This document shows, piece after piece, positions 36,303 through 45,455 of a DNA stretch of 64,000 bases. Numbering within the stretch: the stretch's first letter is position 1; every line of letters starts with the position of its first letter. Source of the DNA: Emergencia sp. 1XD21-10 (GTDB lineage Bacteria; Bacillota; Clostridia; Peptostreptococcales; Anaerovoracaceae); the NCBI RefSeq assembly GCF_009936045.1, contig NZ_QWEQ01000012.1, forward strand, positions 1 to 64,000. The letters are read 5' to 3'. A program made the position numbers and the translations under genes. The notes under the pieces were generated by a model. It saw only the letters and a program-made list of their open reading frames with translations. It was not told the DNA's origin and did no database searches.

Positions 36303-37562
36303 TTATAGTTTCAGAAGCTTTTCAAAGGCCAGTCTGTAGATGCGGCGAGCTGTTGTAAGATCTTCAATGGCAACACATTCGCCGTTGCCGTGCTCTGTAA
36401 TAGGTCTGGCGGGAAGCAGCGGGCCGAAAGCAGCAATGTTTTCCATGGCTCTTGCGTAAGTTCCGCCGCCGATAGCAATAGGCGCTCCCTGAAAATCACC
36501 GGTAATGGTTCGGTAAGCGGACAAAAGCTGTGTCAGCACAGGATTGTCTTTTTTCAGCAGAACCGGCTGATTTTCAAAGAGAAGTTCAGCCTTTGCGCCA
36601 TACGGTGCGATTTGCCCGGTGATACCATCCATGACCTGACAGGAAAGGATAGAAGCAGGACAGCGGATGTCCAGATCGATGATAATGTCTGTTTCATCGC
36701 TGGAGATGACGCCTGCACTGCATGTGAGAGGACCGGTGTCCTCATCTGAAAAATTGCAGCCCAGGTTTTCACCGAAAACAGTAAAACCGATTTTATCCAT
36801 GTAAAATGAGGCAAAGGCGTCGGACTTTTGAATTTTAGAGAGCATATCCGCGATAGCGTTTTTTCCCTCTTCAGGGATGCTGCCGTGAACTGAGACTCCT
36901 TCGCCGTAAACCTTTTGACCGTTGGAAAGGGTCAGCTGCGCCGTATCGGGCACTGCGTTAATGGCGATGCCGCCTTCAATCTGTATAATTTTTGTGGCAG
37001 ATTTCGGATAACGCAGCCGTACTTCCAGAATGCGTTTTTCGGCATAAATTACAGGAAAATCCGCATCCGGTGTGAATCCGCAGTCAGGGATATCCTCATG
37101 CGCTTTGTAATACGCGATATCTTCCCAGCTGCCGGATTCCTCCTGACAGCCGAAGATAATGAGGATTCGCTTATTCAGTTTGACGCCTGTATCCAGCAAA
37201 TCTTTCATGGCGTAAATCGCAGCGATTGCAGGTCCCTTATCGTCAATGACGCCGCGTCCGTACAGTTTCCCATCTTTGACTACGGCGGAAAAGGGAGTGG
37301 TTTCCCAGCCGCTCCCTGGTGGAACAACGTCCAGATGAACGAGGATTCCGATGAGAGAATCCCCTTCTCCGATCTGTGCCCAGCCGATTCTGTTATCGCG
37401 GTTTTTCGTTTCAAAACCCAATGTATCGCAGAGCTTGAGTACATACTGCAGCGCGGAGAATACAGGCTTTCCGTAAGGAAGAAAGCCGTAATCCGGATCC
37501 TGCACCGGCGCTGCTCCTGTAATACTGGGTATTTCAACTAATTCCAATAAACTTTTCAGCAT
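36303..37562 (-). CDS. M20 metallopeptidase, PepV/Sapep-like dipeptidase (module B)
   Basis: A 419-residue paralogue of the hydrolase at 19664, with the same metal and catalytic motifs: GILVHLDVVPPG near 71-82, YGRGVIDDKGPA near 100, FGCQEESGSWEDI near 136 and TPDADFPVIYAE near 162. The C-terminal IGGGTYARAMENIAAFGPLLPAR is shared almost word for word. Like its partner it should cleave a dipeptide, N-carbamoyl or N-acyl amino acid in the cytosol. It lies downstream of DUF917 and NCS1 genes on the same strand. GGAAAGGAG precedes the ATG. Confidence 0.87.
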   Translation of the reverse strand: MLKSLLELVEIPSITGAAPVQDPDYGFLPYGKPVFSALQYVLKLCDTLGFETKNRDNRIGWAQIGEGDSLIGILVHLDVVPPGSGWETTPFSAVVKDGKLYGRGVIDDKGPAIAAIYAMKDLLDTGVKLNKRILIIFGCQEESGSWEDIAYYKAHEDIPDCGFTPDADFPVIYAEKRILEVRLRYPKSATKIIQIEGGIAINAVPDTAQLTLSNGQKVYGEGVSVHGSIPEEGKNAIADMLSKIQKSDAFASFYMDKIGFTVFGENLGCNFSDEDTGPLTCSAGVISSDETDIIIDLDIRCPASILSCQVMDGITGQIAPYGAKAELLFENQPVLLKKDNPVLTQLLSAYRTITGDFQGAPIAIGGGTYARAMENIAAFGPLLPARPITEHGNGECVAIEDLTTARRIYRLAFEKLLKL

Positions 37563-37583
37563 GGAGACAAACTCCTTTCCCGT

Positions 37584-38678
37584 TTATTTAAATGGCTTAT
37601 AATCGAAATCGAAGTTGAAGCTTCTCGGACCGAAGACTTCAAGCCCCTTTGGCGTCTTCCAGATTTCCGGCGCAGGAAGGGCGAATACGGTAACCTCCAT
37701 ATCCTTGACCCAGTTAGGGTTCGTAACAGGCTCTCCATTTTTATCCACCATGCAGATCAGGTCAGGGACGCTGACGTCGACAGCCTCATTTCTGTATGAC
37801 ACGATATTTTCGTTTTTAATCCAGATGCGATAGGTTTCACCCTGGAAGCTTCCAATTCCGTTGATATGGATGTTGCCGAAGTTGAATCCGTCCCGGCTCT
37901 CCCAAGGCGTTTCCCCGATTGTGCCTTTGAAAAGTATTTTTCCATCGAAGCTGTCTGCAAGAGCGGCAGCCACATCTCCGCCCGCGGATTTGGTTTCGCG
38001 CAGTGTTTTGCCGATATTCATAGCATAGGTAAGCGCATCAGGAATGACGCTTTTCTTGTAGACTTCACAGCGCATCGGATGGTCTACGCCGCCCAGCTCG
38101 TTGCCGCTTGCCACGACGACCGCTCTGACGATGTCTTCGGCACGGAAATCATCGATGACGTTTTTGATGATCATGGTTTCGCCGAAATTTGTCGCCAGTG
38201 CAAGAGGATAAATTGGAAGGTCGTGTACGTAGTAAGTGGTGTGCTGCAGATCCGGTACAGATCTCCCGGTAGGGTCGCTGTCTACGATAGGAAGACCAAG
38301 CTGACAGGCGATGTGCAGCGCTTCGGCAGTGTTTTCGCCGCCTAGCTCCGTAGAGGAAACGGCGCAGCATTTTTCACCCAGGTATTCTTCCAGCGTTCTG
38401 AAAGCCAGTACAGCCGGAGAATCATCGAGTCTTGGAAGTCTGTCAAATTTCGGGTCCAGACCTTCACCTTCCTTAATCGGCGCGCCGCAGCCATAAGGGG
38501 TCGCGATCATGCCGTCGTCAGGCAGCTCATCCAGCGAAATCATGTTTAGCTCTTTTCCTTCGGCAAAATCCTTTTCCAGCATTTCCAGTCCGCGAAGAAG
38601 GCTTCCGCCACCGCCAGTACCGAGAATGGTGCAGCCGTATATCATATCGAATACTTCCTGTTTTGTTAATGTTTTCAT
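37584..38678 (-). CDS. DUF917 family protein (hydantoinase-related), module B
   Basis: A 364-residue paralogue of the DUF917 protein at 18561. Shared motifs are YGCTILGTGGGGSLLRGLE, ATPYGCGAP and STELGGENTAEALH, with SDPTGRSVPDLQHTTYYV after them. Function is as uncertain as for the other copy; ring hydrolysis of a hydantoin- or ureide-like compound is suggested by family and neighbours. It lies four bases after the permease gene and 21 bases before the M20 gene, so all three are one operon. AAAGGAG precedes the ATG at 38678. Confidence 0.8.
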   Translation of the reverse strand: MKTLTKQEVFDMIYGCTILGTGGGGSLLRGLEMLEKDFAEGKELNMISLDELPDDGMIATPYGCGAPIKEGEGLDPKFDRLPRLDDSPAVLAFRTLEEYLGEKCCAVSSTELGGENTAEALHIACQLGLPIVDSDPTGRSVPDLQHTTYYVHDLPIYPLALATNFGETMIIKNVIDDFRAEDIVRAVVVASGNELGGVDHPMRCEVYKKSVIPDALTYAMNIGKTLRETKSAGGDVAAALADSFDGKILFKGTIGETPWESRDGFNFGNIHINGIGSFQGETYRIWIKNENIVSYRNEAVDVSVPDLICMVDKNGEPVTNPNWVKDMEVTVFALPAPEIWKTPKGLEVFGPRSFNFDFDYKPFK

Positions 38679-38682
38679 GTTT

Positions 38683-39951
38683 TTACTCCTTTTCTACTTT
38701 TTGTTTATCCCTCGCCAGTGCCGGTATGTATCGTTCGATGACGATAAAGATGACTGCCGCGAACAGAATTGACGAAAAATCAATTTTAATGATGTACGAC
38801 AGGACGGCTGATACCGCCCAGGCAATGATGGCTGAGATGCAGAATCCGTCTCTGGAACGCCAGTTTTCTGACTTTCCTTTTCCAAGAATAAAATAATCTG
38901 CCAGCATGATGCCGCCAATCGGGCAAACAAGATAGGCAAGAAAACCTATGAAAGTGGACAGATTATCGACAATGCCGGTAACTCCCAGCAGTGTGCCCAC
39001 AAAGCCTACTGCCAGTGTAACCTCGCGCCGTCTGTTGTCGGGAACATTAAACGTTTTTACTGCGTTGAGCGCGCCGGTGTAGGCGTTGGTTGAGTTAGTT
39101 GTCCAGGTGGAAAGAATCAGGGAAATGACGCCCAGCAGCGGAATGCCAACTTTAATCAAGACCATGCTGATATCATATTCGTTCGCGATTTTGGTCAGCA
39201 TAGCGCCGATGACAAGGGTGATGATGGTTAACGGGAATACGCCGATGGTAACGGATAAGACTGTATCCTTTCTTGATTTTTGAAATCTGGTGAAATCGGA
39301 ACTGGTAATAATGCCGACCGCAAAGAAATCAAAAGATAAAATGACGCCTTCCATAAATGTCATCGTCGGTTCAATGGGTGTGTTTACAGTTTGCAAACCG
39401 TTGAGGTTGACAGCCATGGCTGTGCCGACAATCATGACAATCAGAAGCACCGGGATAGACACATAGTCCAGCTTTTCTACCGCTTTGATGCCGAAGACGG
39501 CGGTAACGGTCATGACGATGCCCCAGAGAATACAGGATGCGGTATAGGGGAAATGAATTCCGTAGCATTCGCTCATGAAGTTGGTAAAAGACATGGCGCA
39601 CTCCCCGTTGTTGATACCGAACCAGCCGATTAGGTTAATCATAAAGATAGTACTGGCGATGTACCTGGAACCTTTTTTGCCAAAAGTGGATTCTGTAATG
39701 GTACAGGTTGCCAGTCCGAGATCACAGCCGATAAAACCGATGATAATCATTGCCGCTACAACGAGGACGGCACCCGCGGTACCTGCCCAGATTGCCGGCC
39801 CAAAATTCATTTCTTCGACGAGGAGCGCGCCCATGAGAAATGCGGGTACACAGACACAGATACCGGCCTGCACAAGGGCAAGGGAAACCCAGCTTTCTCT
39901 TTGATCTTTGGAAATAGGCGCAAGTGCGTTTACTTCTTTGTTGTTACTCAT
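38683..39951 (-). CDS. NCS1-family permease (cytosine/allantoin/hydantoin type), module B
   Basis: A 422-residue paralogue of the permease at 17258, with WVSLALVQAGICVCVPAFLMG, SSDFTRFQKSRKDT and STWTTNSTNAYTGALN. Twelve membrane helices are expected. The start at 39951 (MSNNKEVN) is preferred over 40026 because GGAGG lies eight bases before it. It is divergent from the PucR gene at 40132 and followed by DUF917 and M20, exactly as in module A but on the other strand. The differing helix residues between the two permeases could reflect different substrates. Confidence 0.88.
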   Translation of the reverse strand: MSNNKEVNALAPISKDQRESWVSLALVQAGICVCVPAFLMGALLVEEMNFGPAIWAGTAGAVLVVAAMIIIGFIGCDLGLATCTITESTFGKKGSRYIASTIFMINLIGWFGINNGECAMSFTNFMSECYGIHFPYTASCILWGIVMTVTAVFGIKAVEKLDYVSIPVLLIVMIVGTAMAVNLNGLQTVNTPIEPTMTFMEGVILSFDFFAVGIITSSDFTRFQKSRKDTVLSVTIGVFPLTIITLVIGAMLTKIANEYDISMVLIKVGIPLLGVISLILSTWTTNSTNAYTGALNAVKTFNVPDNRRREVTLAVGFVGTLLGVTGIVDNLSTFIGFLAYLVCPIGGIMLADYFILGKGKSENWRSRDGFCISAIIAWAVSAVLSYIIKIDFSSILFAAVIFIVIERYIPALARDKQKVEKE

Positions 39952-40042
39952 AAATAACCTCCTTTCAGGTTGCCTTTTTCGACATTTTAGCAAAAGGAGG
40001 AATTTTCTGAAATGTAAATATGCCAAAGATTATACGAATTTT

Positions 40043-40058
40043 TTGGGCAATTGCTCAA
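40043..40058. promoter_or_regulatory. Near-perfect palindrome in the module B divergent gap (candidate operator)
   Basis: TTGGGCAATTGCTCAA is a 16-base palindrome with one mispair. It lies between the divergent NCS1 and PucR genes. A TATAAT box (40080-40085) lies just downstream toward pucR. Binding by the adjacent PucR is inferred from position only. Confidence 0.4.
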
Positions 40059-40131
40059 TCCGGATAGATAGCCAGAAGATATAATATAAGGATAAGCAGA
40101 AAGTGTACAGGAAAGTCAACAGGAGAGTGAG

Positions 40132-41637
40132 ATGTATTTAACAGTCAGAGAATGCCTTACATTGCCTTCTCTTCGACTCGGAAAGGTGGCGGCGGGAGAG
40201 AAGGGGCTTGACGCCATCGTTAATACGGTGTCCGTATTAGAATTCGATGATAGAAATGATGAGATTTTTGTACCTAATGATTTGTGTATTACAGCATTTT
40301 ACAGTGTGCGAAAGGATGTAGAGGCGCAGTGTAGGCTTCTGAAAAGATTTAAGCGAATGGGTTGTGCCGGCGTGATACTTTTTTACACGGATGTAATTTT
40401 ACAGAGGATAGATCAGAAGGTAATTGAGGTTGGGAATCAGCTGAATCTTCCAATCATCGTGTTGCCTGGCGGGGATATGGGACTGAAGTACAGTGATGTT
40501 ATTACAGATGTGATGAATGCGGTCTTTCTGAAAAGGACAAATCAGCAGTTCTTCGCGGAACAGATGATGCAGAGGATTGCGGCTCTTTCAGCAGAACATA
40601 GAAATATCGAATGTGTTTTGAGCTTGCTCAGTGATTACGCGAGAGCGGCGTTCATTCTATGCGATGGGAAGCTGGGCGTGATTGCATCCTCCTTTTGGCC
40701 GCAGGGAAATGTGTTTCCGCTTAATCAGATCATCGCGGAGTATTGCATGAGAAAGGATAAACTGTCTTTTCAGGGAAGCAGGGGAATTTATTATCGGCAG
40801 AGTTTTACGGGAAATAATGGAAATGAGTTGATTTTGTTGGCAGTCAGTCAATATGATTCATTGTCAATACAGGTTTTGAGCGACGCAATTTCGGTGATTC
40901 GGCTTTTTTCCGCAACCTGGAATTACAATCTGGATACCTATAGTCGGGAGTTTCTGATTCCCGCTGTGCTGAAAGGGGATAGGAGGCTGGCTGCCCAGAT
41001 TGCGGAAAAACAAAGGCTTGCTTTGGAAAAATACCGAACGGTACTATTTATAACGCATTCAGATAGAACTGCGCTGTCTCTTTTGCGGAAAAAGTTTGAG
41101 TCTTTTGACCAGGATGTGATTATCGATGTACTCGGAGAGCATACAGTTTCCTTTTTTACGGTGGAGGAAGAATACTTGCTGGAATACTTTTCCTGTGAGG
41201 ATATTCTGTCTGCAGAGTCTGGGGCGGCGATTTTTTCTGTATCGCTGTATGATGATATTCGGGCTGAGTATGAATTGTTTTGCAATTATTTTGCCTGTGC
41301 GGAAAAGATTTATCCACAGGAAAAGCTTTTGAACGCAGAGCAGCTTGCCTTCGCAAAACGCGCGGCAGATATGCAGTATACGGAAGCAGGATCACATTAT
41401 TTGCGCTTGATTTCGCCGGTTCTGGACAGTCCAGAGGAAAATCTGGTGCTGACGCTTTCAGTACATTTGCTCGATGCAGGCGGACAGATTAAAAAAACGG
41501 CAGAACTGCTTCATACTCACAGAAATACCGTTTTATATCGTTTGAATAAAATGAAAAAGTTGCTTGGAAAGGACTTTGAGACGATGCCTTTCTTGTTTGA
41601 AATCTATCAGGCAGCGGCGCTGCTGCGGCTTTCGTAA
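40132..41637 (+). CDS. PucR-family transcriptional regulator (module B)
   Basis: A 501-residue regulator with the same layout as the one at 15495. The N-terminal PucR domain reads YLTVRECLTLPSLRLGKVAAG, and the C-terminal helix-turn-helix lies at about 450-490 (KKTAELLHTHRNTVLYRLNK). The N-terminal 150 residues align closely with the other copy, while the central sensor region diverges, so each may respond to its own inducer. It is divergent from the module B operon and ends in an imperfect hairpin (41661-41703). Confidence 0.88.
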   Translation: MYLTVRECLTLPSLRLGKVAAGEKGLDAIVNTVSVLEFDDRNDEIFVPNDLCITAFYSVRKDVEAQCRLLKRFKRMGCAGVILFYTDVILQRIDQKVIEVGNQLNLPIIVLPGGDMGLKYSDVITDVMNAVFLKRTNQQFFAEQMMQRIAALSAEHRNIECVLSLLSDYARAAFILCDGKLGVIASSFWPQGNVFPLNQIIAEYCMRKDKLSFQGSRGIYYRQSFTGNNGNELILLAVSQYDSLSIQVLSDAISVIRLFSATWNYNLDTYSREFLIPAVLKGDRRLAAQIAEKQRLALEKYRTVLFITHSDRTALSLLRKKFESFDQDVIIDVLGEHTVSFFTVEEEYLLEYFSCEDILSAESGAAIFSVSLYDDIRAEYELFCNYFACAEKIYPQEKLLNAEQLAFAKRAADMQYTEAGSHYLRLISPVLDSPEENLVLTLSVHLLDAGGQIKKTAELLHTHRNTVLYRLNKMKKLLGKDFETMPFLFEIYQAAALLRLS

Positions 41638-41660
41638 TGTTGTGCGTTAAAAATTAATAA

Positions 41661-41703
41661 AAAATGAAATAAAGGCGAGGAAACCTCACTTCTATTTTAT
41701 TTT
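41661..41703 (+). terminator. Imperfect terminator after module B pucR
   Basis: AAAATGAAATAAAGGCGAGG (41661-41680) pairs with several mismatches with CCTCACTTCTATTTTATTTT (41684-41703). The long T-rich 3' arm suits termination. Confidence 0.5.
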
Positions 41704-41712
41704 GAACAAATT

Positions 41713-41861
41713 CTAGAATTGCTTCAATATGTCTTGGTGTCCTACATCTAGCAAAATAATCATTCTGTCTCCAATTTATCAAAGAGGGCATCTACGGTAT
41801 CAAATACCGGTTGTTTTCCGGATGCGAGCTTTACAATGATTTCTTTAGGAATTGTTATCTG
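41713..41861 (-). pseudogene. Possible remnant of a two-gene (toxin-antitoxin-like) unit
   Basis: A 33-codon open stretch (41861-41760) lacks any start codon and encodes ITIPKEIIVKLASGKQPV and then an acidic end, FDKLETE. Its stop overlaps by ATGA with an ATG that opens 16 further codons (MIILLDVGHQDILKQF) to 41713. The overlap and the short acidic C-terminus recall type II antitoxin-toxin pairs, but both parts are truncated and I cannot assign a family. Confidence 0.25.
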
Positions 41862-41906
41862 CTATGCTATACTCAATTTGACAAATCTACGCAAGGAAAA
41901 AATTCA

Positions 41907-43061
41907 CTATTCCTGCAGCATATAAAGCCGCACAGCAAGAGAAATATCCGCATAAAATTCCTGGTCGCTCATTTCTGCGCTGAAGAGGAACTGCTTGATT
42001 TTGCTAAGACGGTAGCGGACGGTGTTGTGATGGCAATTTAAGAGACTGGCTGTTTTGAAAATATCGCCGCGGCAGAGCGTCAGCGCCCGCAGAGTATCAT
42101 AAAAATCCTGCTTTTCTAAAATCGGCTGAATGCGGGAATTCATATAATCCTTCATCACATCAGACTGGGCGTATGGAATGAGAAGCTGCCATGGACCGAT
42201 TTGAGAAAAGCTGTGAAAGTGTTTTCCTTCCGCAAGGGAGGCCAGATGAGTGTAATAGCTTTCTCTGATACATTGATCCAAATCCTTGAACGGATTGTGA
42301 ATTCCACTGCAGCTGATATATAAATTCTCTGTGGGAATAGACAGAAATTCGATTAATTCCTGCAAAATGATGGAAAAGTGCTTTTCGTTATTTTGGCGAG
42401 CCGTCAAAACTGCGAAAAGACCGTTTTTGTATTTACATAAAAGCGCCTTCTGCACCAGAGCACGATTGAGAGAAAATTTGCGGTGGTAGCGATCCAGTTC
42501 CAGCTGAAACTCGTGGCAGCTGCTCTTTAGATAGATTGCCATGATATGCTCTTTGAATTTAAGAGAAACGTTTTTGCTGAGTGCGTAGACTTGGGCTTTT
42601 GTCATGCCGTCAGAAATCATTTTGTCTATATTTTCTTCCGAGAAAAAATCATCATTGTCCTTTCTTACCGCATCCATGATGTCAAAGATAATTTCATCAA
42701 TAAACTGGTTTGTAGAAAATTCTATGATTGGAAAGTCCATTTGATTTGCGAAATCAATAACCTCCGGTGGAAGAAACTCGAAAATGGAAGGCTTGTATGC
42801 AAAGGCTGAAATACCTAAATCATAGAAACTCTTCACAGCAGACAAAATAAGAGAAGGGTTTCCCTTTGCGAAAAGCATCGTGCTGAGTACTAGAGAGTCA
42901 CGTTGAAATACGTCTTTTTCGTGTGGATCTGCGAAATCTGCAAATTCAAAGTCTGCGATGCCGGCAGATATGATTGGTTTTGAAAGTCCGTTTTCTCCGG
43001 CAATGAGCCGGCAGCCTTTCAAAGAGTTCAATTCTAAAAGGTCTTTTACTGTTAGTGCCAT
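41907..43061 (-). CDS. PucR/CdaR-type transcriptional regulator
   Basis: A 384-residue regulator, shorter than the other two PucR proteins. The N-terminal PucR domain starts LTVKDLLELNSLKGCRLIAGE, and the C-terminal helix-turn-helix is KTASLLNCHHNTVRYRLSKIK (about 338-358). The central part is reduced to about 150 residues. It is divergent from the cyclodeaminase-led operon at 43261 and is its likely regulator. The ribosome binding site is AAGGAGGGG. Confidence 0.85.
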   Translation of the reverse strand: MALTVKDLLELNSLKGCRLIAGENGLSKPIISAGIADFEFADFADPHEKDVFQRDSLVLSTMLFAKGNPSLILSAVKSFYDLGISAFAYKPSIFEFLPPEVIDFANQMDFPIIEFSTNQFIDEIIFDIMDAVRKDNDDFFSEENIDKMISDGMTKAQVYALSKNVSLKFKEHIMAIYLKSSCHEFQLELDRYHRKFSLNRALVQKALLCKYKNGLFAVLTARQNNEKHFSIILQELIEFLSIPTENLYISCSGIHNPFKDLDQCIRESYYTHLASLAEGKHFHSFSQIGPWQLLIPYAQSDVMKDYMNSRIQPILEKQDFYDTLRALTLCRGDIFKTASLLNCHHNTVRYRLSKIKQFLFSAEMSDQEFYADISLAVRLYMLQE

Positions 43062-43260
43062 ATTCCGTGCCCCTCCTTCATTTTACAATGTATTTCATAT
43101 TATTATACAAATATTTTCGGGGAAATTGATTGGAAAAATACCAAAAGAATCGGAAATAAATCATATATATACTTAAAAATTGATATTTTTTTCACGATAC
43201 AATGAAAGCATACAAAGTAAAGTGTTTACAAATTGTGCAGAAAGGAGATGCGAAATAAAA

Positions 43261-44277
43261 GTGATTCACATGAAAGTTTTGAAGATGGAGGAGACGAAGC
43301 AGGTGCTGAACATGCAGGACGTGATTTCCGCCATTGAAGAAGTATACCGGGCACAATCGGCTGATGACGCAGTGATTTGGCCGCTGATTACTGAAATTTT
43401 TGAGGAAGAGAAGGCCGAAATGGATATCAAGTCGGGCTGGCTGAAGTCCGCTGGCATTTACGGTCTGAAGTCTGTATCCTGGTTTGAGGATAACGATAAA
43501 GTAGGTCTTCCGGCTCTATTGGGAACGATTTTAATTTTCGACGCAAGGAACGGTGCGCCGCTGGGTATCGTAGACGGATCCCATATTACAGGCATCAGAA
43601 CCGGCGCGGCAGGCGCAATCGGCGCAAAACTATTGGCAAGAAAGGATGCGAAGAATCTTTTGATTGTAGGAGCGGGTCATGTGGCGACATTCCAGGCGGC
43701 AGCCACCCTGCTTAGCTTCCCACAGCTTGAGAAAGTTATGATTTACGATGGGCTGGATTTTGGAAACGCGCAGCGTTTTGCAGGCGGCCTTAGAGATACG
43801 TTGAAAACAGATTTTGGGATGGAGGATGTGAACGCGTCCTTTGAAGCGGTCGAGGATATCGCAAAGGCAACTGCAGAAAGCGACATTATCATTACCGTGA
43901 CACCGTCCAGAGAGCCGATTATTAAGAAGGAATGGGTAAAACCCGGAACACATTTCTCCTGCATCGGTTCCGATATGAGCGGAAAAGAGGAAATCGATCC
44001 GGAAATCTTTGCGGATGCGAAGGTATTTGTCGATGACATTAAGCAGTGTGTGGAAGTTGGAGAAATTGAAATTCCAATTAAAAAGGGAATCCTGAAGGAA
44101 GCAGATATTGCAGGCTTAATCGGCGATGTGATTACGAAAAAGGCTTCCGGCAGAGAAAGTGAAGACCAGATTACCGTCTTCGATGCGACAGGCACAGCCC
44201 TTTTGGACCTTCTGACCGGTATGCTGGCGCTGAAAGAAGCAGAAAAAGCAGGACTGGGGCAGACGATTGAATTATAG
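43261..44277 (+). CDS. Ornithine cyclodeaminase / mu-crystallin family protein
   Basis: A roughly 338-residue NAD(P)-dependent enzyme. Classic members turn ornithine into proline and ammonia; others are ketimine or opine-type reductases. Motifs are DIKSGWL and GLKSVSWFEDN (substrate side), GTILIFDARNGAPLG, SHITGIRTGAAGAIGAKLL, and the Rossmann loop LLIVGAGHVATFQA near 136. GTG at 43261 is taken as start because an AAAGGAG site lies upstream; ATG at 43270 is possible. It opens an operon with an aminotransferase, a deiminase-family protein and a carbamoyltransferase, which points to ornithine or a close analogue. Confidence 0.85.
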   Translation: MIHMKVLKMEETKQVLNMQDVISAIEEVYRAQSADDAVIWPLITEIFEEEKAEMDIKSGWLKSAGIYGLKSVSWFEDNDKVGLPALLGTILIFDARNGAPLGIVDGSHITGIRTGAAGAIGAKLLARKDAKNLLIVGAGHVATFQAAATLLSFPQLEKVMIYDGLDFGNAQRFAGGLRDTLKTDFGMEDVNASFEAVEDIAKATAESDIIITVTPSREPIIKKEWVKPGTHFSCIGSDMSGKEEIDPEIFADAKVFVDDIKQCVEVGEIEIPIKKGILKEADIAGLIGDVITKKASGRESEDQITVFDATGTALLDLLTGMLALKEAEKAGLGQTIEL

Positions 44278-44314
44278 TCAGTTCATGTAAAAACATAAAT
44301 GAAGGAGAAAAAAG

Positions 44315-45436
44315 ATGAAATTAGAAAGATTTAAAGTGGAACGCTGGATGGATGAGTATGAAGGCTTCTTGACTTACGACCTCGGGGAGACCTGCGTCGA
44401 TTCTCTGGAAGTGGGAGAGCTTCTGGAGTTGTGTGGAAAAGACCCGGCAGAATTTATGGAAGAACTAAAAGGGGAGAGACTGGTGTACGGCCACATTCAC
44501 GGTTCCCCTGAGCTGAAAAATGGCATCGCGTCACTTTATCGCAATTTAACAGCAGACGATGTAGTGCCAACCCATGGCGGCATTAGCGCTAACCACATGG
44601 TCATCGCGTGCTTGGTTGAGCCTACAGACAATGTAGTGACCGTACTGCCGACCTATCAGCAGCACTACTCCATTCCGGAGTCCATCGGCGCGGAAGTAAG
44701 AATGTCTTGGCTGAAGAAAGAAAATAATTTCCTGCCGGATTTGCAGGAGCTGGAGCAGCTGATTGATGAAAACACAAAACTGATTTCCATCTGCAATCCA
44801 GACAATCCAACAGGTGCGTTTGTTCCGGAAGATATGATGAAGGAAATCGTAAAGATGGCGGAAAAGGTCGGCGCATACATCCTCTGCGATGAAGCGTATA
44901 GAGGCGTACCAGCTGACGGCAGCTATATGTACTCCATCGCTGATCTGTATGACAAAGGTGTTGCCACCTCCAGCATGTCTAAGATTTTCGGTCTTGCAGG
45001 ACTGAGAATGGGATGGATTGCGACTAAGGATAAGGATTTGATGGCGCAGTGCCATGGCAGAAGAGACTACGATACCATCAGCTGCGGCTATATCGATGAT
45101 ATTCTAGCAAGCATGGCTCTTGCGAACAAGGACAAAATCTTTGCAAGAAGTGCGAAGATTTTGGAACAGGGCAGAGAAATCCTGGACAAATGGGTCAGCG
45201 AAACAGAAGGCGTCAGCTATGTGAAGCCGGCAACTGGAACCACCGCATTGATATTCTACGATAAGGATGTTCCTTCCTTTGATTTCTGTGTCAAACTGGT
45301 CAAGGAAAGAGGCGTACTGACTACACCGGGTTCCGCTTTTGAAATGGAACACTGTTTCAGAATCGGATATGCGTTTAGTCCGGATGTGCTGCAGAAGGGT
45401 CTTTCCATCATCGCTGATTTATTAAAGGAGTATTAA
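44315..45436 (+). CDS. Class I/II aminotransferase, capreomycidine synthase-like
   Basis: A 373-residue PLP enzyme of fold type I. NPDNPTGAFVPEDMM (about 152-166), CDEAYRGV near 190 and the PLP lysine K223 in SSMSKIFGLAGLRMGW are clear. The N-terminus (ERWMDEYEGFLTYDLGETC) resembles the group that includes capreomycidine synthase, which acts on a hydroxyarginine, though that is a distant resemblance. Between a cyclodeaminase and an arginine deiminase relative, an arginine- or ornithine-like substrate is plausible. It follows the cyclodeaminase by 37 bases with AAGGAG before the ATG. Confidence 0.85.
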   Translation: MKLERFKVERWMDEYEGFLTYDLGETCVDSLEVGELLELCGKDPAEFMEELKGERLVYGHIHGSPELKNGIASLYRNLTADDVVPTHGGISANHMVIACLVEPTDNVVTVLPTYQQHYSIPESIGAEVRMSWLKKENNFLPDLQELEQLIDENTKLISICNPDNPTGAFVPEDMMKEIVKMAEKVGAYILCDEAYRGVPADGSYMYSIADLYDKGVATSSMSKIFGLAGLRMGWIATKDKDLMAQCHGRRDYDTISCGYIDDILASMALANKDKIFARSAKILEQGREILDKWVSETEGVSYVKPATGTTALIFYDKDVPSFDFCVKLVKERGVLTTPGSAFEMEHCFRIGYAFSPDVLQKGLSIIADLLKEY

Positions 45437-45455
45437 ACACAAAGGAGAAAAGGTC

